A program made the translations under genes and the position numbers. The notes below the pieces were generated by a model. It was not told where the DNA came from. It saw only the letters and a program-made list of their open reading frames with translations, and did not search any database. A stretch of 64,000 nucleotides of DNA, taken from contig OZ242345.1 in NCBI GenBank assembly GCA_965208605.1, positions 744,001 to 808,000 of the forward strand, written 5' to 3'. Numbering within the stretch: the stretch's first letter is position 1; every line of letters begins with the position of its first letter. This stretch comes from UBA9659 sp965208605. GTDB taxonomy: Bacteria > Pseudomonadota > Gammaproteobacteria > Pseudomonadales > Azotimanducaceae. Positions 1-10,500 of this stretch are shown one piece after another.

Positions 1-1
1 C

Positions 2-277
2 TTTAGTGCCCAAGACCTGGAAGCAGGCTTTGATATCTTTGGCCCTGGCGGCTGCGCTAAGTGCACCGATGGATACCGCGGGCGCGTCGGCATCTTTGAG
101 GTAATGAAGATAACACCCCCCCTCTCAGAGACCATTATGGCCGGCGGTAATGCACTGCAGATCGCGGCAGTGGGGGCAATAGACGGCTATAAAAATCTAT
201 TTCAATCGGCCTTGTCAAAGGTGCAACAGGGCGTCATCAGCCTGGAAGAGGTAGACCGTGTTACTGCCAGCCACTAA
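2..277 (+). CDS. pilB: Type IV pilus assembly ATPase PilB, 3' part only
   Basis: This is the C-terminal 91 codons of the cytoplasmic ATPase that powers pilus extension; the 5' part lies outside the window. The visible residues include GCAKCTDGYRGRVGIFEV, the second half of the tetracysteine zinc site followed by the Gly-Arg-x-Gly-(Ile/Val) segment typical of GspE/PilB C-termini. The frame closes with TAA at 275-277. pilC starts 21 bases downstream and pilD follows, which is the standard pilBCD order. GspE of a type II secretion system is the main alternative, but the pilC and pilD neighbours and the pilin cluster near 61 kb favour the pilus. Confidence 0.88.
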   Translation, partial: FSAQDLEAGFDIFGPGGCAKCTDGYRGRVGIFEVMKITPPLSETIMAGGNALQIAAVGAIDGYKNLFQSALSKVQQGVISLEEVDRVTASH

Positions 278-297
278 GACGCTACAAAGCAGGCACT

Positions 298-1533
298 ATG
301 GCAAGAGCTAAGCGCACATTTACCTGGGAGGGTATTGATCAATCTGGCAAAAAGACCAGTGGCAAAATCACCAGCACCAGCATCAACCTCACCCGAATAC
401 AACTAGGTCGCCAGGGCATTCAGCCTACCCGGGTGACCGGCCTCGGAGGGCTACCGGGATATGCTTCACTCAGCAGCTGGGGAGGAAAGATTACCAGTGC
501 CGACATTGCCCTCTTCACTCGTCAGGTGGCGACCATGATTAAGGCGGGGGTGCCGTTGGTGCAGTCATTTGAGATTGTTGCCGCGGGTACGGAAAATCAA
601 AAGATGCAGCGGGTGATTCAAGGGCTGAAAGATGATGTAACTTCCGGTCATTCCTTGACCCACGCCCTGAGAGCCCAGCCCAAATACTTTGATGAGCTTT
701 TCTGCTGCTTGATTAACGCCGGTGAACAAGCAGGCACCCTGGACATCTTATTGGGGCAAATTGCTCAGTATCGGGAAATGGCCGAAGCACTCAAAGCAAA
801 ATTCAAGAGTGCCCTGAGTTATCCCGCCACCGTTCTGGTAGTAGCAGGTCTGGTGTCGGCTATTCTTTTGGTGAAGGTAGTGCCGCAATTTGAAGAGATC
901 TTTGCGGGCTTCGGGGCGGAACTGCCGGAACTGACCCAGGCCGTGGTGAAGCTGTCGGCGCTTATGCAAGCCTGGTGGCTGGAAATGCTCGCCGCCACCG
1001 TCGTCGGTTGGTTCCTCGGCAAAGCCATTTATCAAGGCTCCAGAACCATGCAACAGGGGCAGGAACGGCTCGCGTTAAGGCTACCGGTATTCGGCAAACT
1101 GCTGCACAGATTTTGTCTTGCCAGATTTGCCCGTACGCTCGCCACCACCATTGCGGCCGGGGTGCCCCTGGTGGATGCCCTCCGGTCTGTCGCGGGGGCC
1201 ACGGGCAACATTGTCTACTGCCAGGCGGTGGACCGGATGGTTGACGATGTATCAAGCGGTATCCCACTCAATACGGCGATGAAGTCCACCCGAGTATTCC
1301 CACCCATGATGATTCAGATGGTAGCCGTGGGCGAAGAGTCAGGCACCCTGGATGAAATGCTTGACCGAGCGGCAACCTATTATGAAGACCAGGTAGAAAA
1401 CACGGTTACCCGACTGACCAGCCTCATGGAGCCGATGATAGTAACCATTCTCGGGCTGGTGGTGGGGCTTTTGCTCATCGCCATGTATCTGCCGGTCTTT
1501 TCTATGGGTCAGGCGCTCAGCGGCGGCTTTTAA
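298..1533 (+). CDS. pilC: Type IV pilus inner-membrane platform protein PilC
   Basis: The 411-residue product is the polytopic inner-membrane protein on which PilB acts to insert or remove pilins. It has the expected short N-terminal region, two T2SF (GspF-type) repeats at roughly residues 75-195 and 280-400, and hydrophobic segments near residues 175-200, 225-245 and 380-400. The motif FTRQVATMIKAGVPLVQS starts the first repeat and FARTLATTIAAGVPLVDA the second. The length is normal for the family. The ribosome binding site is weak (AGG-like). It lies between pilB and pilD in one apparent transcription unit. Confidence 0.95.
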   Translation: MARAKRTFTWEGIDQSGKKTSGKITSTSINLTRIQLGRQGIQPTRVTGLGGLPGYASLSSWGGKITSADIALFTRQVATMIKAGVPLVQSFEIVAAGTENQKMQRVIQGLKDDVTSGHSLTHALRAQPKYFDELFCCLINAGEQAGTLDILLGQIAQYREMAEALKAKFKSALSYPATVLVVAGLVSAILLVKVVPQFEEIFAGFGAELPELTQAVVKLSALMQAWWLEMLAATVVGWFLGKAIYQGSRTMQQGQERLALRLPVFGKLLHRFCLARFARTLATTIAAGVPLVDALRSVAGATGNIVYCQAVDRMVDDVSSGIPLNTAMKSTRVFPPMMIQMVAVGEESGTLDEMLDRAATYYEDQVENTVTRLTSLMEPMIVTILGLVVGLLLIAMYLPVFSMGQALSGGF

Positions 1534-1632
1534 TTAAAAGAACTGCTTAGAAGGGCTACTTAAAAAAGTTGCTTAGATGCGCTGCTCAGACGGGTTAATT
1601 GGAAAAACTGATAAGAAAATAGAGGTGCCAGA
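1534..1632 (+). repeat. Degenerate short tandem repeats between pilC and pilD
   Basis: The gap holds imperfect repeats of a roughly 15-19 base unit resembling gaactgcttagaagggct. No promoter or terminator is clear. The same kind of locus-specific degenerate repeat occurs upstream of argJ, mraZ, rpmA, obgE and ftsZ in this window. Confidence 0.4.
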
Positions 1633-2496
1633 ATGACTGAATTACTCCATCTTCCTGCCTTGGTGGCCTGCCTGGCATTTGTCATGGGCACGCTGGTCGG
1701 GAGTTTCATTAACCTCCTCGTGTATCGCCTGGCCCTGCGCTGGACCATGACCGAGCAGACCGCCTTGGCGCTCCCTGCCCATGCCCCTGCCCAGGTCCAG
1801 GGGACATTCAATCTGCTATTGCCTCGCTCCCAGTGTCCCCAATGTCTGACCCCTCTCAAAGCCTGGCAAATCATTCCGATTCTGGGTTACTTCCTCGTGG
1901 GCAGGCGCTGTCGCGTCTGTCAGGTATCGGTGAGTGCCCGATACCCGCTAGTTGAACTGGCAACCGGCCTGCTGACCTTGCTGGTGATCACCCAACTGGG
2001 GGTGACCCCAGAGGGTATAGCCGGGTCTCTGCTCACCTGGGCACTGCTCTCCCTGGCGCTGATTGATTACGACACACAACTGCTACCAGATAGCATGACT
2101 CTGCCTATGATCTGGCTCGGGCTTATCGTGAATTTGCCCGGTATTTTCACCAGCCTGGAGGCCGCTCTAGTGGGTGCCTGCCTCGGTTATCTGAGCCTCT
2201 GGGGGGTATATCAACTGTTCAAACTGGCTACCTCAAGGGAAGGCATGGGCTACGGCGACTTCAAATTGCTTGCCCTGCTGGGGGCTTGGCTGGGCTGGCA
2301 GAGTCTGCCGCTGATTATACTGCTCTCATCACTGCTTGGTGCCTTAATCGGTGGGTTGCTGCTGTTCAGAGGTTACGACAAAAGGACCGCCATAGCCTTT
2401 GGACCCTGTCTTGCCATTGCCGGCTGGAGCACTCTCCTCTGGGGAGAAGACATGATGTTGCTCTGGCAGATGATGATGTACGGCCTGCCGACCTGA
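1633..2496 (+). CDS. pilD: Prepilin leader peptidase / N-methyltransferase PilD
   Basis: This 287-residue inner-membrane aspartic protease cleaves the leader of type IV prepilins after glycine and N-methylates the new N-terminus. Two CxxC pairs (CPQC near residue 67 and CRVC near residue 95) form the usual zinc-binding cytoplasmic loop. The two catalytic aspartates are visible in LIDYDTQLLPD and in GYGDFKLLALLG, the GxGD motif. Multiple membrane helices follow. GAGGTG upstream of the ATG at 1633 is a good ribosome binding site. Its likely substrates include the minor pilins encoded at 60.8-63.5 kb. Confidence 0.95.
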   Translation: MTELLHLPALVACLAFVMGTLVGSFINLLVYRLALRWTMTEQTALALPAHAPAQVQGTFNLLLPRSQCPQCLTPLKAWQIIPILGYFLVGRRCRVCQVSVSARYPLVELATGLLTLLVITQLGVTPEGIAGSLLTWALLSLALIDYDTQLLPDSMTLPMIWLGLIVNLPGIFTSLEAALVGACLGYLSLWGVYQLFKLATSREGMGYGDFKLLALLGAWLGWQSLPLIILLSSLLGALIGGLLLFRGYDKRTAIAFGPCLAIAGWSTLLWGEDMMLLWQMMMYGLPT

Positions 2497-2508
2497 GGGG
2501 CGGAATAA

Positions 2509-3726
2509 CTAGCTCCGATAATCCGCATTGATAGTCACATAGTCATGCGAGAGGTCGCTGGTCCAGAGCGTTTCTTGTGCCTCACCTTGATTCAGGTCAA
2601 CTCTGATGCCTATTTTGTCCTGCGCCATGACCCCGGCGCCGGCTTCCTCAAAATAGTCCGGATCCCTGGTGCCTCCCTTCACCAGCCGCACCTGGTCAAG
2701 ATAGAGGTCAATCTTGGAAGCATCCAGATCAACTGCGGTCTTGCCTATCGCCATGACGATCCGGCCCCAGTTGGCATCGCTACCATAGCAGGCAGTTTTC
2801 AGCAGGGGCGAATTAGCTATTGAACGGGCTACCGCCAGGCAATCGGCTGCCTCCTTGCCATGCTGCACCTGGACCTCAATAAACTTGGTAGCACCCTCTG
2901 CATCTCGGATTATTCCCTGCGCCAAGGCAATCATCAGGGAAGTCAACTCTGCTGTGAAGGCGGCAAGCTGGGGCTCAGTGTCAATGACCAGGCCCGACAC
3001 CCCTGTGGCTACCAGCATGCAGGCATCATTGGTGGAAGTATCACCATCTATGGTAATTCGGTTGAAGGACTTGTCCGCTGCGGCCTGTAGCGCGGCCTGC
3101 AAAGGAGCTTGTGGCAGCACCGCATCGGTCGCCAGATATACCAGCAGAGTTGCCATATCGGGCTGCAGCATGCCGGCGCCCTTGGCGATACCCGTAATAG
3201 TGATGGGAATGTCATCAAGCTGGAATTGTCGGCTACCGATCTTAGGCTGAGTATCGGTCGTCATAATGCCTCTTGCTGCCTCAAGCCAGTGGGCTTCATC
3301 CAGCACCGGCAGGACCGCCGGCAGGGCCTCGATGATCTTCTCAACCGGTAACCTCTCCCCGATCACCCCAGTGGAAAAGGGTAAGACCTGAGCGGGGGCA
3401 ACCCCTGTATGTTGGGACAGCGCCTGGCAAGTACGCCGGGCGTCGGCAATACCGGCCTCTCCGGTCGCCGCATTGGCATTGCCACTATTAACCAGGAAGT
3501 AGGACCGCTCACCGTCTATCTGCTGTTGCGCTAGATGCTTGCGTGCCAGAATCACCGGCGCCCCGGCAAAATGATTCTGGGTGAATATACCCGCCATCTG
3601 GCTATTTGCCGCAAATTCAAACAGCACCAGATCAGGTTGGGCACCCGGCTTGATGCCACATGCAAGAGTCCCGAGACGCACCCCGGGAACCGGTTTGAAG
3701 TCAATAGAAAAGTTGCCGACTGCCAT
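2509..3726 (-). CDS. argJ: Bifunctional ornithine acetyltransferase / N-acetylglutamate synthase ArgJ
   Basis: ArgJ transfers the acetyl group from N-acetylornithine to glutamate, recycling it in arginine biosynthesis. It is made as one chain and cuts itself before a conserved threonine. That site is visible in QPDMATLLVYLATDA, with Thr193 as the expected nucleophile, and TIDGDTSTND follows. The start was set at the ATG at 3726 (MAVGNFSIDF), giving 405 residues, the usual family length. The open frame extends 34 codons further upstream, but that stretch is tandem-repeat sequence unlike ArgJ. In related gammaproteobacteria argJ sits beside secA; here a giant adhesin gene separates them. Confidence 0.95.
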   Translation of the reverse strand: MAVGNFSIDFKPVPGVRLGTLACGIKPGAQPDLVLFEFAANSQMAGIFTQNHFAGAPVILARKHLAQQQIDGERSYFLVNSGNANAATGEAGIADARRTCQALSQHTGVAPAQVLPFSTGVIGERLPVEKIIEALPAVLPVLDEAHWLEAARGIMTTDTQPKIGSRQFQLDDIPITITGIAKGAGMLQPDMATLLVYLATDAVLPQAPLQAALQAAADKSFNRITIDGDTSTNDACMLVATGVSGLVIDTEPQLAAFTAELTSLMIALAQGIIRDAEGATKFIEVQVQHGKEAADCLAVARSIANSPLLKTACYGSDANWGRIVMAIGKTAVDLDASKIDLYLDQVRLVKGGTRDPDYFEEAGAGVMAQDKIGIRVDLNQGEAQETLWTSDLSHDYVTINADYRS

Positions 3727-3764
3727 GCCTAGGGCTCCATCTGTTAAGGGAATGTATACACAGC

Positions 3765-3820
3765 CGCGTATAAAAACCCGCGCATATAAACCCGCGTATG
3801 TAAACCAGTATATCAAACCC
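3765..3820 (+). repeat. 14-bp tandem repeat upstream of argJ
   Basis: Four tandem copies of a 14-base unit, cgcgtataaaaacc and close variants, begin at 3765, 3779, 3793 and 3807. They lie immediately upstream of the argJ start. Each unit carries a TATA-like core, so copy number could affect argJ transcription; this is inference. Confidence 0.6.
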
Positions 3821-3894
3821 ACGTGCATGGGCTCAGCTACTTATGGCACAGATCACCCTAGTGGCGCCCCGCGCCGAACCCAGAACCCCGTCAT

Positions 3895-4160
3895 TCTTCT
3901 CGCCACCCTAGTCATTACAGCCTTCGGCTGTAATGACTAGGGTGACGGGAATCCAGTGCTTGTGCTCTTGCCGTCATTCTCGAGCTTGTCCTCTTGTCGC
4001 AGGCGGAATCCAGAGGACGAGCGGTATTGTCTTTATCATCAGCATCAGTAATAACGGAGCTACGCCTTTCGTTCCACTGACCCTCGTTGAGGTGTAGCGG
4101 GTATATCACAGGTGGTTGGCTTTGTTCCTCTGGATTCCCGCCTACCGGCGAGGATGACGA
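3895..4160. repeat. Mosaic intergenic repeat, left of the adhesin gene
   Basis: It has three parts. First is a long hairpin (3901-3951; arms around gtcattacagc / gctgtaatgac). Next is a gtcattctcg...ggaatccagagg module. Last is a block at 4021-4160, starting gcggtattgtctttatcatc and ending in a gttcctctggattcccgcc edge. That last block recurs in direct orientation at about 12448-12588 on the other side of the adhesin gene, with only scattered differences, and partly at 63825-63950. Confidence 0.8.
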
Positions 4161-4163
4161 ATC

Positions 4164-4186
4164 GGGGGGGGGGGGGGGGGGGGGGG
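4164..4186 (+). repeat. Homopolymer tract of 23 G upstream of the adhesin promoter
   Basis: An uninterrupted run of 23 G lies at the edge of the mosaic repeat, about 33 bases upstream of the predicted -35 box of the adhesin gene. Tracts this long slip readily during replication. Its position fits modulation of promoter activity by tract length; a sequencing or assembly length error is also possible. Confidence 0.85.
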
Positions 4187-4219
4187 TTCTTTTGCGGCGT
4201 TAGCCGCTACAACATTCCC

Positions 4220-4248
4220 TTGCCATTTCCGTGGCATTTTCCTATACA
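4220..4248 (+). promoter_or_regulatory. Predicted sigma70 promoter of the giant adhesin gene
   Basis: TTGCCA at 4220-4225 and TATACA(AT) at 4243-4250 are separated by exactly 17 bases, close to the sigma70 consensus at optimal spacing. The predicted transcript would start near 4256 and carry a leader of about 70 bases to the ATG at 4326. That ATG is preceded by AAAAGGAACC, a good ribosome binding site. Confidence 0.6.
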
Positions 4249-4325
4249 ATACCCCGCACAAGTTACCCAGCCGCATCGTGCGGGCAAACCAAAACTAACC
4301 TCATTCACATAAAAGGAACCAAGCC

Positions 4326-4568
4326 ATGAACAAAACGTCCCCAAATTTGTGGTCGCATCCGCCACTGCCAGCAATAGCCCCCCCCCCCCCCCCCCCCGCC
4401 AAAACAGGGGGCTGGTCCTGTGAGCAAACATCTCAAAAGGATAGTCACGAAATTCGTTTTCGCCTCGGCGTTACTGCTGGCAATCGGCGCGGTCTCGCTG
4501 TCTGGAATAAACACGGCACACGCTCAAGAACCAACTGTAACAGACCTGTCCTTTCGATATGCTACTGA
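4326..4568 (+). other. Upstream start and short frame leading into the adhesin through poly-C
   Basis: The ATG at 4326 has the best ribosome binding site in the region (AAGGA, about 8 bases upstream). It reads MNKTSPNLW and then runs into the 20-C tract. At the present tract length it leaves the adhesin frame and stops at 4568 after 80 codons. Removing one C, or adding two, would place it in frame with the adhesin with no intervening stop, adding a proline-rich stretch and KQGAGP ahead of the signal peptide. MNK plus Trp9 loosely resembles the extended signal peptide region of large autotransporters. I read this as the OFF or short state of a contingency start. Confidence 0.5.
4378..4397 (+). 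repeat. Homopolymer tract of 20 C at the adhesin start
   Basis: The uninterrupted C run lies between the ATG at 4326 and the GTG at 4420. In the adhesin frame it is preceded directly by a TAG stop (4375-4377), and after it the frame reads PKQGAGPVSKH without stops. The tract therefore sets which upstream start is coupled to the adhesin. Confidence 0.85.
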
Positions 4569-7500
4569 TGGACGCACAAATGTATCATTTACTACATCAG
4601 TAGCTGGTAGATATCAAGTCACCTATACCCTTGCAAATGATGAAGAGTTTGTCCCCACAAAAGCAGTAACTGTCTCTGCTGAGCAAGTAGGTTCCCCAGT
4701 AACTGCTGTACTATTTACTCCTCCTGGTTATGTTGGTACAGTTGGAATCACATTTAATGATATAACCTATGCAAGTAGTACCATAGCTACTCCACCATCT
4801 CCCCCCACACTTGTTGCAGGAGAAATCACTGACACCAGTATTGCTTTTTCATGGACTGCCCAACGCAGTGCAACAGAGTATTTGATATATCGAGATGCTA
4901 CACTCTTGACTACAACTAGTGATTTATCGTATATCCATACCGGTCTAACTCCAGATACTGAATACACCTATTCTGCTGAATCACGTTACGGTACTGCCAC
5001 AAGTCCACCATCTGTTCCATTGAGTGTATCTACACTTGCCGCGCCGGTCGCGGCCGACAACACCGCGCCGAGCATCACCACTAGTGCGGCGTTGCGTCAT
5101 GCCGAGAACGATGTCGCGGCAGTAACGACCTTGAGCGCGACCGATGCCGAGAGCGACACCATTACCTGGTCACTGAGTGGCACGGATGCGGGCTTGTTTG
5201 CGGTTGACGCCACAAGCGGCCTATTGACTTTCAACACGCCGCCGAACTTTGAAGACGCGCAGGACGAAGACGGCGACAACTCATATCAAGTTACCGTGAC
5301 CGCCACCGATGACGGCACGCCGAGTGAGAGCAGCACACTTGAAGTCACGGTAAGGGTGACCAATAAGAATGAGCCGGGACGCATCGGCCCCATCACCGGC
5401 ACCGCGCAGGTCGGGCAGACCTTGACCGCCGGCACGGTAACCGACCCGGATGGCATAATTACTAGCATAGAATATGAATGGGGCCGTGCGCTCCCGGGCG
5501 AACGACACCTGGGAATCAGAGGTGCCCAGCAACGCACCTACACGCTGGTAGCCGATGATATTGGCAACACCATTGAAGTGTTTGCCTCTTATCAGGACGG
5601 TTTTGGTTTTGACGCCGACGAGAGGGATGTTACCAGCGCACCGACCGCCGTGGTGATTGCCGCGCCGGTCAACCAGCCGCCAGTGATTGACGGCATCGAT
5701 GATCTGAACGTGGTCGCCGGCACGTTAGTAACGCTGACCTTCCACTCCGCTACCGACCCCGATGGCAACGACGCTGCCCTGACTTATCGCTGGACGCAGG
5801 CCGGCGGCACCCCGGATGTAACCTTGAGCGGCGCCGACACCGCCACCGCGACCTTCACCGCGCCGAGCAACGCCATGAGTCTGTCATTCAGATTGACCGT
5901 AACCGATGAGGGCGGTGCTAGCAGCGGCTGGACGACAAACGTCGTCGTGACCGCCGCGCCGGTCGCCAATCAGCCGCCAGTGGCTGATGCCGGAGACGAC
6001 TTCAGCGTGACCGCCAGCACGACCGGCGTGACGCTGGACGGCAGCGATAGCACCGACTCCGATGGAACTATCGCGACTTATGCCTGGGTGCATACATCAA
6101 CCGGTGGTGTTGCGCCCAGCACGGCAATTACTGTGACCCCCGACTCCGCCAACCCCGCCATGGCGACCTTCACCGCGCCGGACACCGCCGCGGAACTGGT
6201 CTTCACCTTGACCGTCACCGATGATGACGCTGCTACCAACGTCAACACCGACACCAACACGGTAACCATCACTGTAACCGCGCCGGCCGACACCACCGCG
6301 CCGCTCATCGTCCTGACTGGACCCGATACGGTCATCCTGACCGAGGATGGCACCTACACAGAGCAGGGCGCGACTGCCGAGGATGATGTGGATGGCACTG
6401 TGGATGTCACCATAGGTGGCAACGTAATAACCGAGACCCACGGCACCTACACCGTTACCTATAACGCAATGGATGCCGCCGGTAATCCCGCCACGCAGGT
6501 AACCCGCACTGTGATCGTGCAAGGGCGGCTTACCTTTAGTAATCCACTCCGTGCACTCACCAGCAATGGCGCGACGGTAGATGGCGTAACCTACGCCAAA
6601 GACGGCGACATTCTGACGCTGAACTTCGTCGTCAATCAAGCACTGGAAAACGACCCGACCGTGACCATCGCCGGGCAGAGCGCCGTGGTAACCAAAGGCA
6701 GCGGCAATGATTACACCGCGACCTATACGGTGGTCGCGGCAGAGGTTTCGGATGGCGCGGCGGTTTATGACCTCGGCGCAATGGCTGCCGCCGGTAATCC
6801 CGACAATGGGTTTGACTTTCGCGAGGAGACCAGCGCAGTTCAAATTGATGTGACCGCACCGACTGTGAACTTCGGCACTATTGCCGAAGGTGAGGTTGAG
6901 GTCGCGCAGGAGCACGACATCACCTTCTCCGAGGCGGTAACCGGTTTGGCGAGGGGTGATTTCTCCAGCACCGGTGTCGCCGTAACTGTCGTGAGTGGCG
7001 TCGACAATGCCTACATCCTCACCCTCATCCCAAGCGCAATAGCCTTCACCCTGACCCTTGACGCGGATAGCGTGACAGACGCCGCCGGCAACCCGAACGC
7101 GGCGGCAAGCGTGAGCGGCACCGCGCTGCCGGGCAACCAGTTTCCGATTGCCAATGCCGGCGCCGCGCAGGATGTAACCACCGGCGCGACCGTAACGCTG
7201 GACGGCTCTGGCAGTAGCGACCCCGATAACGATGCCCTGACCTACTCATGGACGCATACTTCAACCGATGGCGGTGCGCCTAGCCCGCTCATTACCTTGA
7301 CTAATCCCACCACCGCCAGTCCGACCTTCACCCCGGACACCGCCGCGGTGCTGGTGTTCACCCTGAGCGTAACCGATGGCACCGATGGCAGCACCGGCAC
7401 GGTAACCATCACTGTAACCGCACCGGTCCTGTCCGCGGATGCCGACTTGTCCAGTTTGACTATCTCCGAAGGCACCTTGCCCACCTTTGCTGCCGCCACG

Positions 7501-10500
7501 ACAAGTTACGCCGTTGACGTAGACAATGATGTGGCAAGCGTCACGCTCACACCGACCACGAATGACGATGACGCAAGCGTAACCGTGGCGGGCACGGCGG
7601 TTACCAGTGCCACCGCCTCCGGCGCGATTACGCTGAATGTCGGCGCAAATGCTATCGCCATCGTGGTTACCGCCCAGAACGGCACCGAGAAACCCTACAC
7701 CGTCACCGTCACGCGCGCCGAAAACACCGCGCCGAGCATCACTGGCGGCCAGTTGGTCGGTCGTGACGAAAATGGTGACACGACAGTGGCGACCTACACC
7801 GCGACTGATGCCGAGAGCGACACCATTACCTGGAGCGTGACTGGCGCGGATGCGGGGTTCTTTACGATTGCCGCTGACCCTGGCAACGCAAACCTCGGCG
7901 TATTGACTTTCAATACTGTGCCGGACTTTGAAACCAAGTCCACCTACTCGGTCACCATTGTCGCCGCCGACGACGGCGAGCCGAGCATGTTCAGTGAACG
8001 TGCGGTAACGGTAACGCTTGAGAATGTGGATGAGATCGGAACCATCGGCACCATCGACGGCGTCGCGCAGGTCGGCGAGACCTTGACCGCGCCCGTAGCA
8101 GCCGACATAACCGACCCGGATGGCGCGGTTGTGGTCACCGGACATTCTTGGAACGGCGCGGGCACCACCAACGCGGCGACCTACGCCGTGGTCGCAGGTG
8201 ATCTCAACAACACCATTACTGTGACCGTCACCTACACCGACGGGCAAGGCACTGGCAAGATGCTCCCCACCGCGGCAACTAGCGCCGTGGTTGCCGCTGA
8301 CGTAATCCTGTCCGCGGATGCCGACTTGTCCGCTTTGACTATCTCCGAAGGCACCTTGCCCGCCTTTGCTGCCGCCACGACAAGTTACGCCGTTGACGTA
8401 GACAATGATGTGGCAAGCGTCACGCTCACACCGACCACGGCGGACACCACCGCCCACGTAACCGTGGCGGGCACGGCGGTTACCAGTGCCACCGCCTCCG
8501 GCGCGATTACGCTGAATGTCGGCGCAAATGCTATCGCCATCGTGGTTACCGCCCAAGACGGCACTACCGAGAAAACCTACACCGTCACCATTGATCGCGG
8601 CGCCAACACCGCGCCACGCATCACTACTGCTGCAACGCAGAGTGTCGCCGAGAACACGCCTACAACCACGCCAGTGGTGACCTTCGCCGCGGATGACGAT
8701 GAGAGCAACACCATTACCTGGGCACTCACCGGCGCGGATGCGGGCGACTTTACGCTTAACGCCGCAAGCGGCGCATTGACTCTCAATGCTTTGCCGAACT
8801 ATGAAACCAAGCGATCCTACGCGGTCACCGTTACCGCCACCGATAACGGCACGCCGAATATGCCCAGCGCACCACATGCGGTCACGATTGCGGTGACCAA
8901 TGTGGATGAGGAAGGCAGTGTCGTCATCGGCGGCGACCTGCTGGTCGGCGCGACCTTGACCGCCACAGTAACCGAAGAGGATGGCGCAGCCAGCCTCACC
9001 TATCAATGGCAGAGTGCGGCAAGCGGCGGCACATACACCGACATCACTAGTGCCACCAGCGCGACCTACATCCTGGCGGCAACCGATGCCGGCAAGACCC
9101 TTCAAGTGGTCGCCATGTATAACGACGGATTCGGCGATAAGACCGTCACCAGCACCATGACCGGGGCCGTGCCAGCCGCACCGGTCCCCAACCAGCCGCC
9201 AGTGGCTAATGCGGGCGACCTGCAAACCGTTGCCATCGGCGCGACCGTAACGCTGGACGGCACCGATAGCACCGACTCCGATGGAACTATCCAGAGTTAT
9301 GAATGGGTGCATACAACAACCGATGGCGTTGCGCCCACCACAGCAATCACCGTGGCTAATGGCGAGACCTCGACCTTCACCGCGCCGGATGCCGCCATGG
9401 ACTTGGACCTGGTCTTCACCCTGACCGTAACCGATGATGACGGTGCTACCAACATCAACACCGACACCAACACGGTAACCATCACCGTGACCGCGCCAGC
9501 GGTCACCACCAACCAGCCGCCAGTGGCTAATGCGGGTGCCCTGCAAACCGTTGCCATCGGCGCGACCGTGACGCTGGACGGCACCGATAGCACCGACTCC
9601 GATGGAACTATCCAGAGTTATGAATGGGTGCATACATCAACCGATGATGCGCCGCCCGCCACGGCAATCACCGTGGCCGATGGCGTGACCTCGACCTTCA
9701 CCGCACCGGATGCCGCCGCGGACTTGGTGTTCACCCTGACCGTAACCGATGATGACGCTGCTACCCACAGCGATACGGTAACCATCACCGTAACCGCGCC
9801 GGTTGTCACCACGCCGTTTGCAGTAACCATCCCGCCTCTGGGCGAATCCACGGTCGGTAATTCGGCAAGCGTGGGGATTGACTTCGCCAGAGCGGTGACT
9901 GGTTTGGAAACGGGTGATTTCTCTGTTTCCAATGGCGCCGTGAATAGCATTGACCCCGCCGCCGGTAGCGGCACCGAATATGTCGTCACCTACACCCCGA
10001 GCACGGCGGGCGCGGTAAGACTGACTCTCGCCGCGAACGCGGTGACTGATGGCGATGGCAACCCCAACCTCGCGGCAAGCGCGACCGGCACTGCGGCGGT
10101 AGCGGCAACTGAAACCACCAGCAAACCGAGTTTCACGGCCACCACGACCATTGCCGGTCTCACCACCGCCGAGTTTGATGAAGACAAGTTCGAACTGGGC
10201 ATTGCGACCTTGTTGTCTGTTCCTGCTACCGATGTGCGCGTGCTCAGCATTGCCGCCGGCAGCGTGGTGGTTGAGTATGAAGTGGCAGCGGACACGGTCG
10301 CCGCGCGCGATACACGGGCAACAGCATTATCTGCCGCCACCCAGTCGGAGTTACGCGATGCCATCGACCAAAACATCCCCAGTAATGCCGCCGTTACTAC
10401 CACTTCGCCCGTGACCGCGACTCCCGACACCACCGCGCCGACGGTGCTCTTGGGCACCATTGCCGCCGGGGTGGTTGGCACCGCGCAGACGCACGACATC

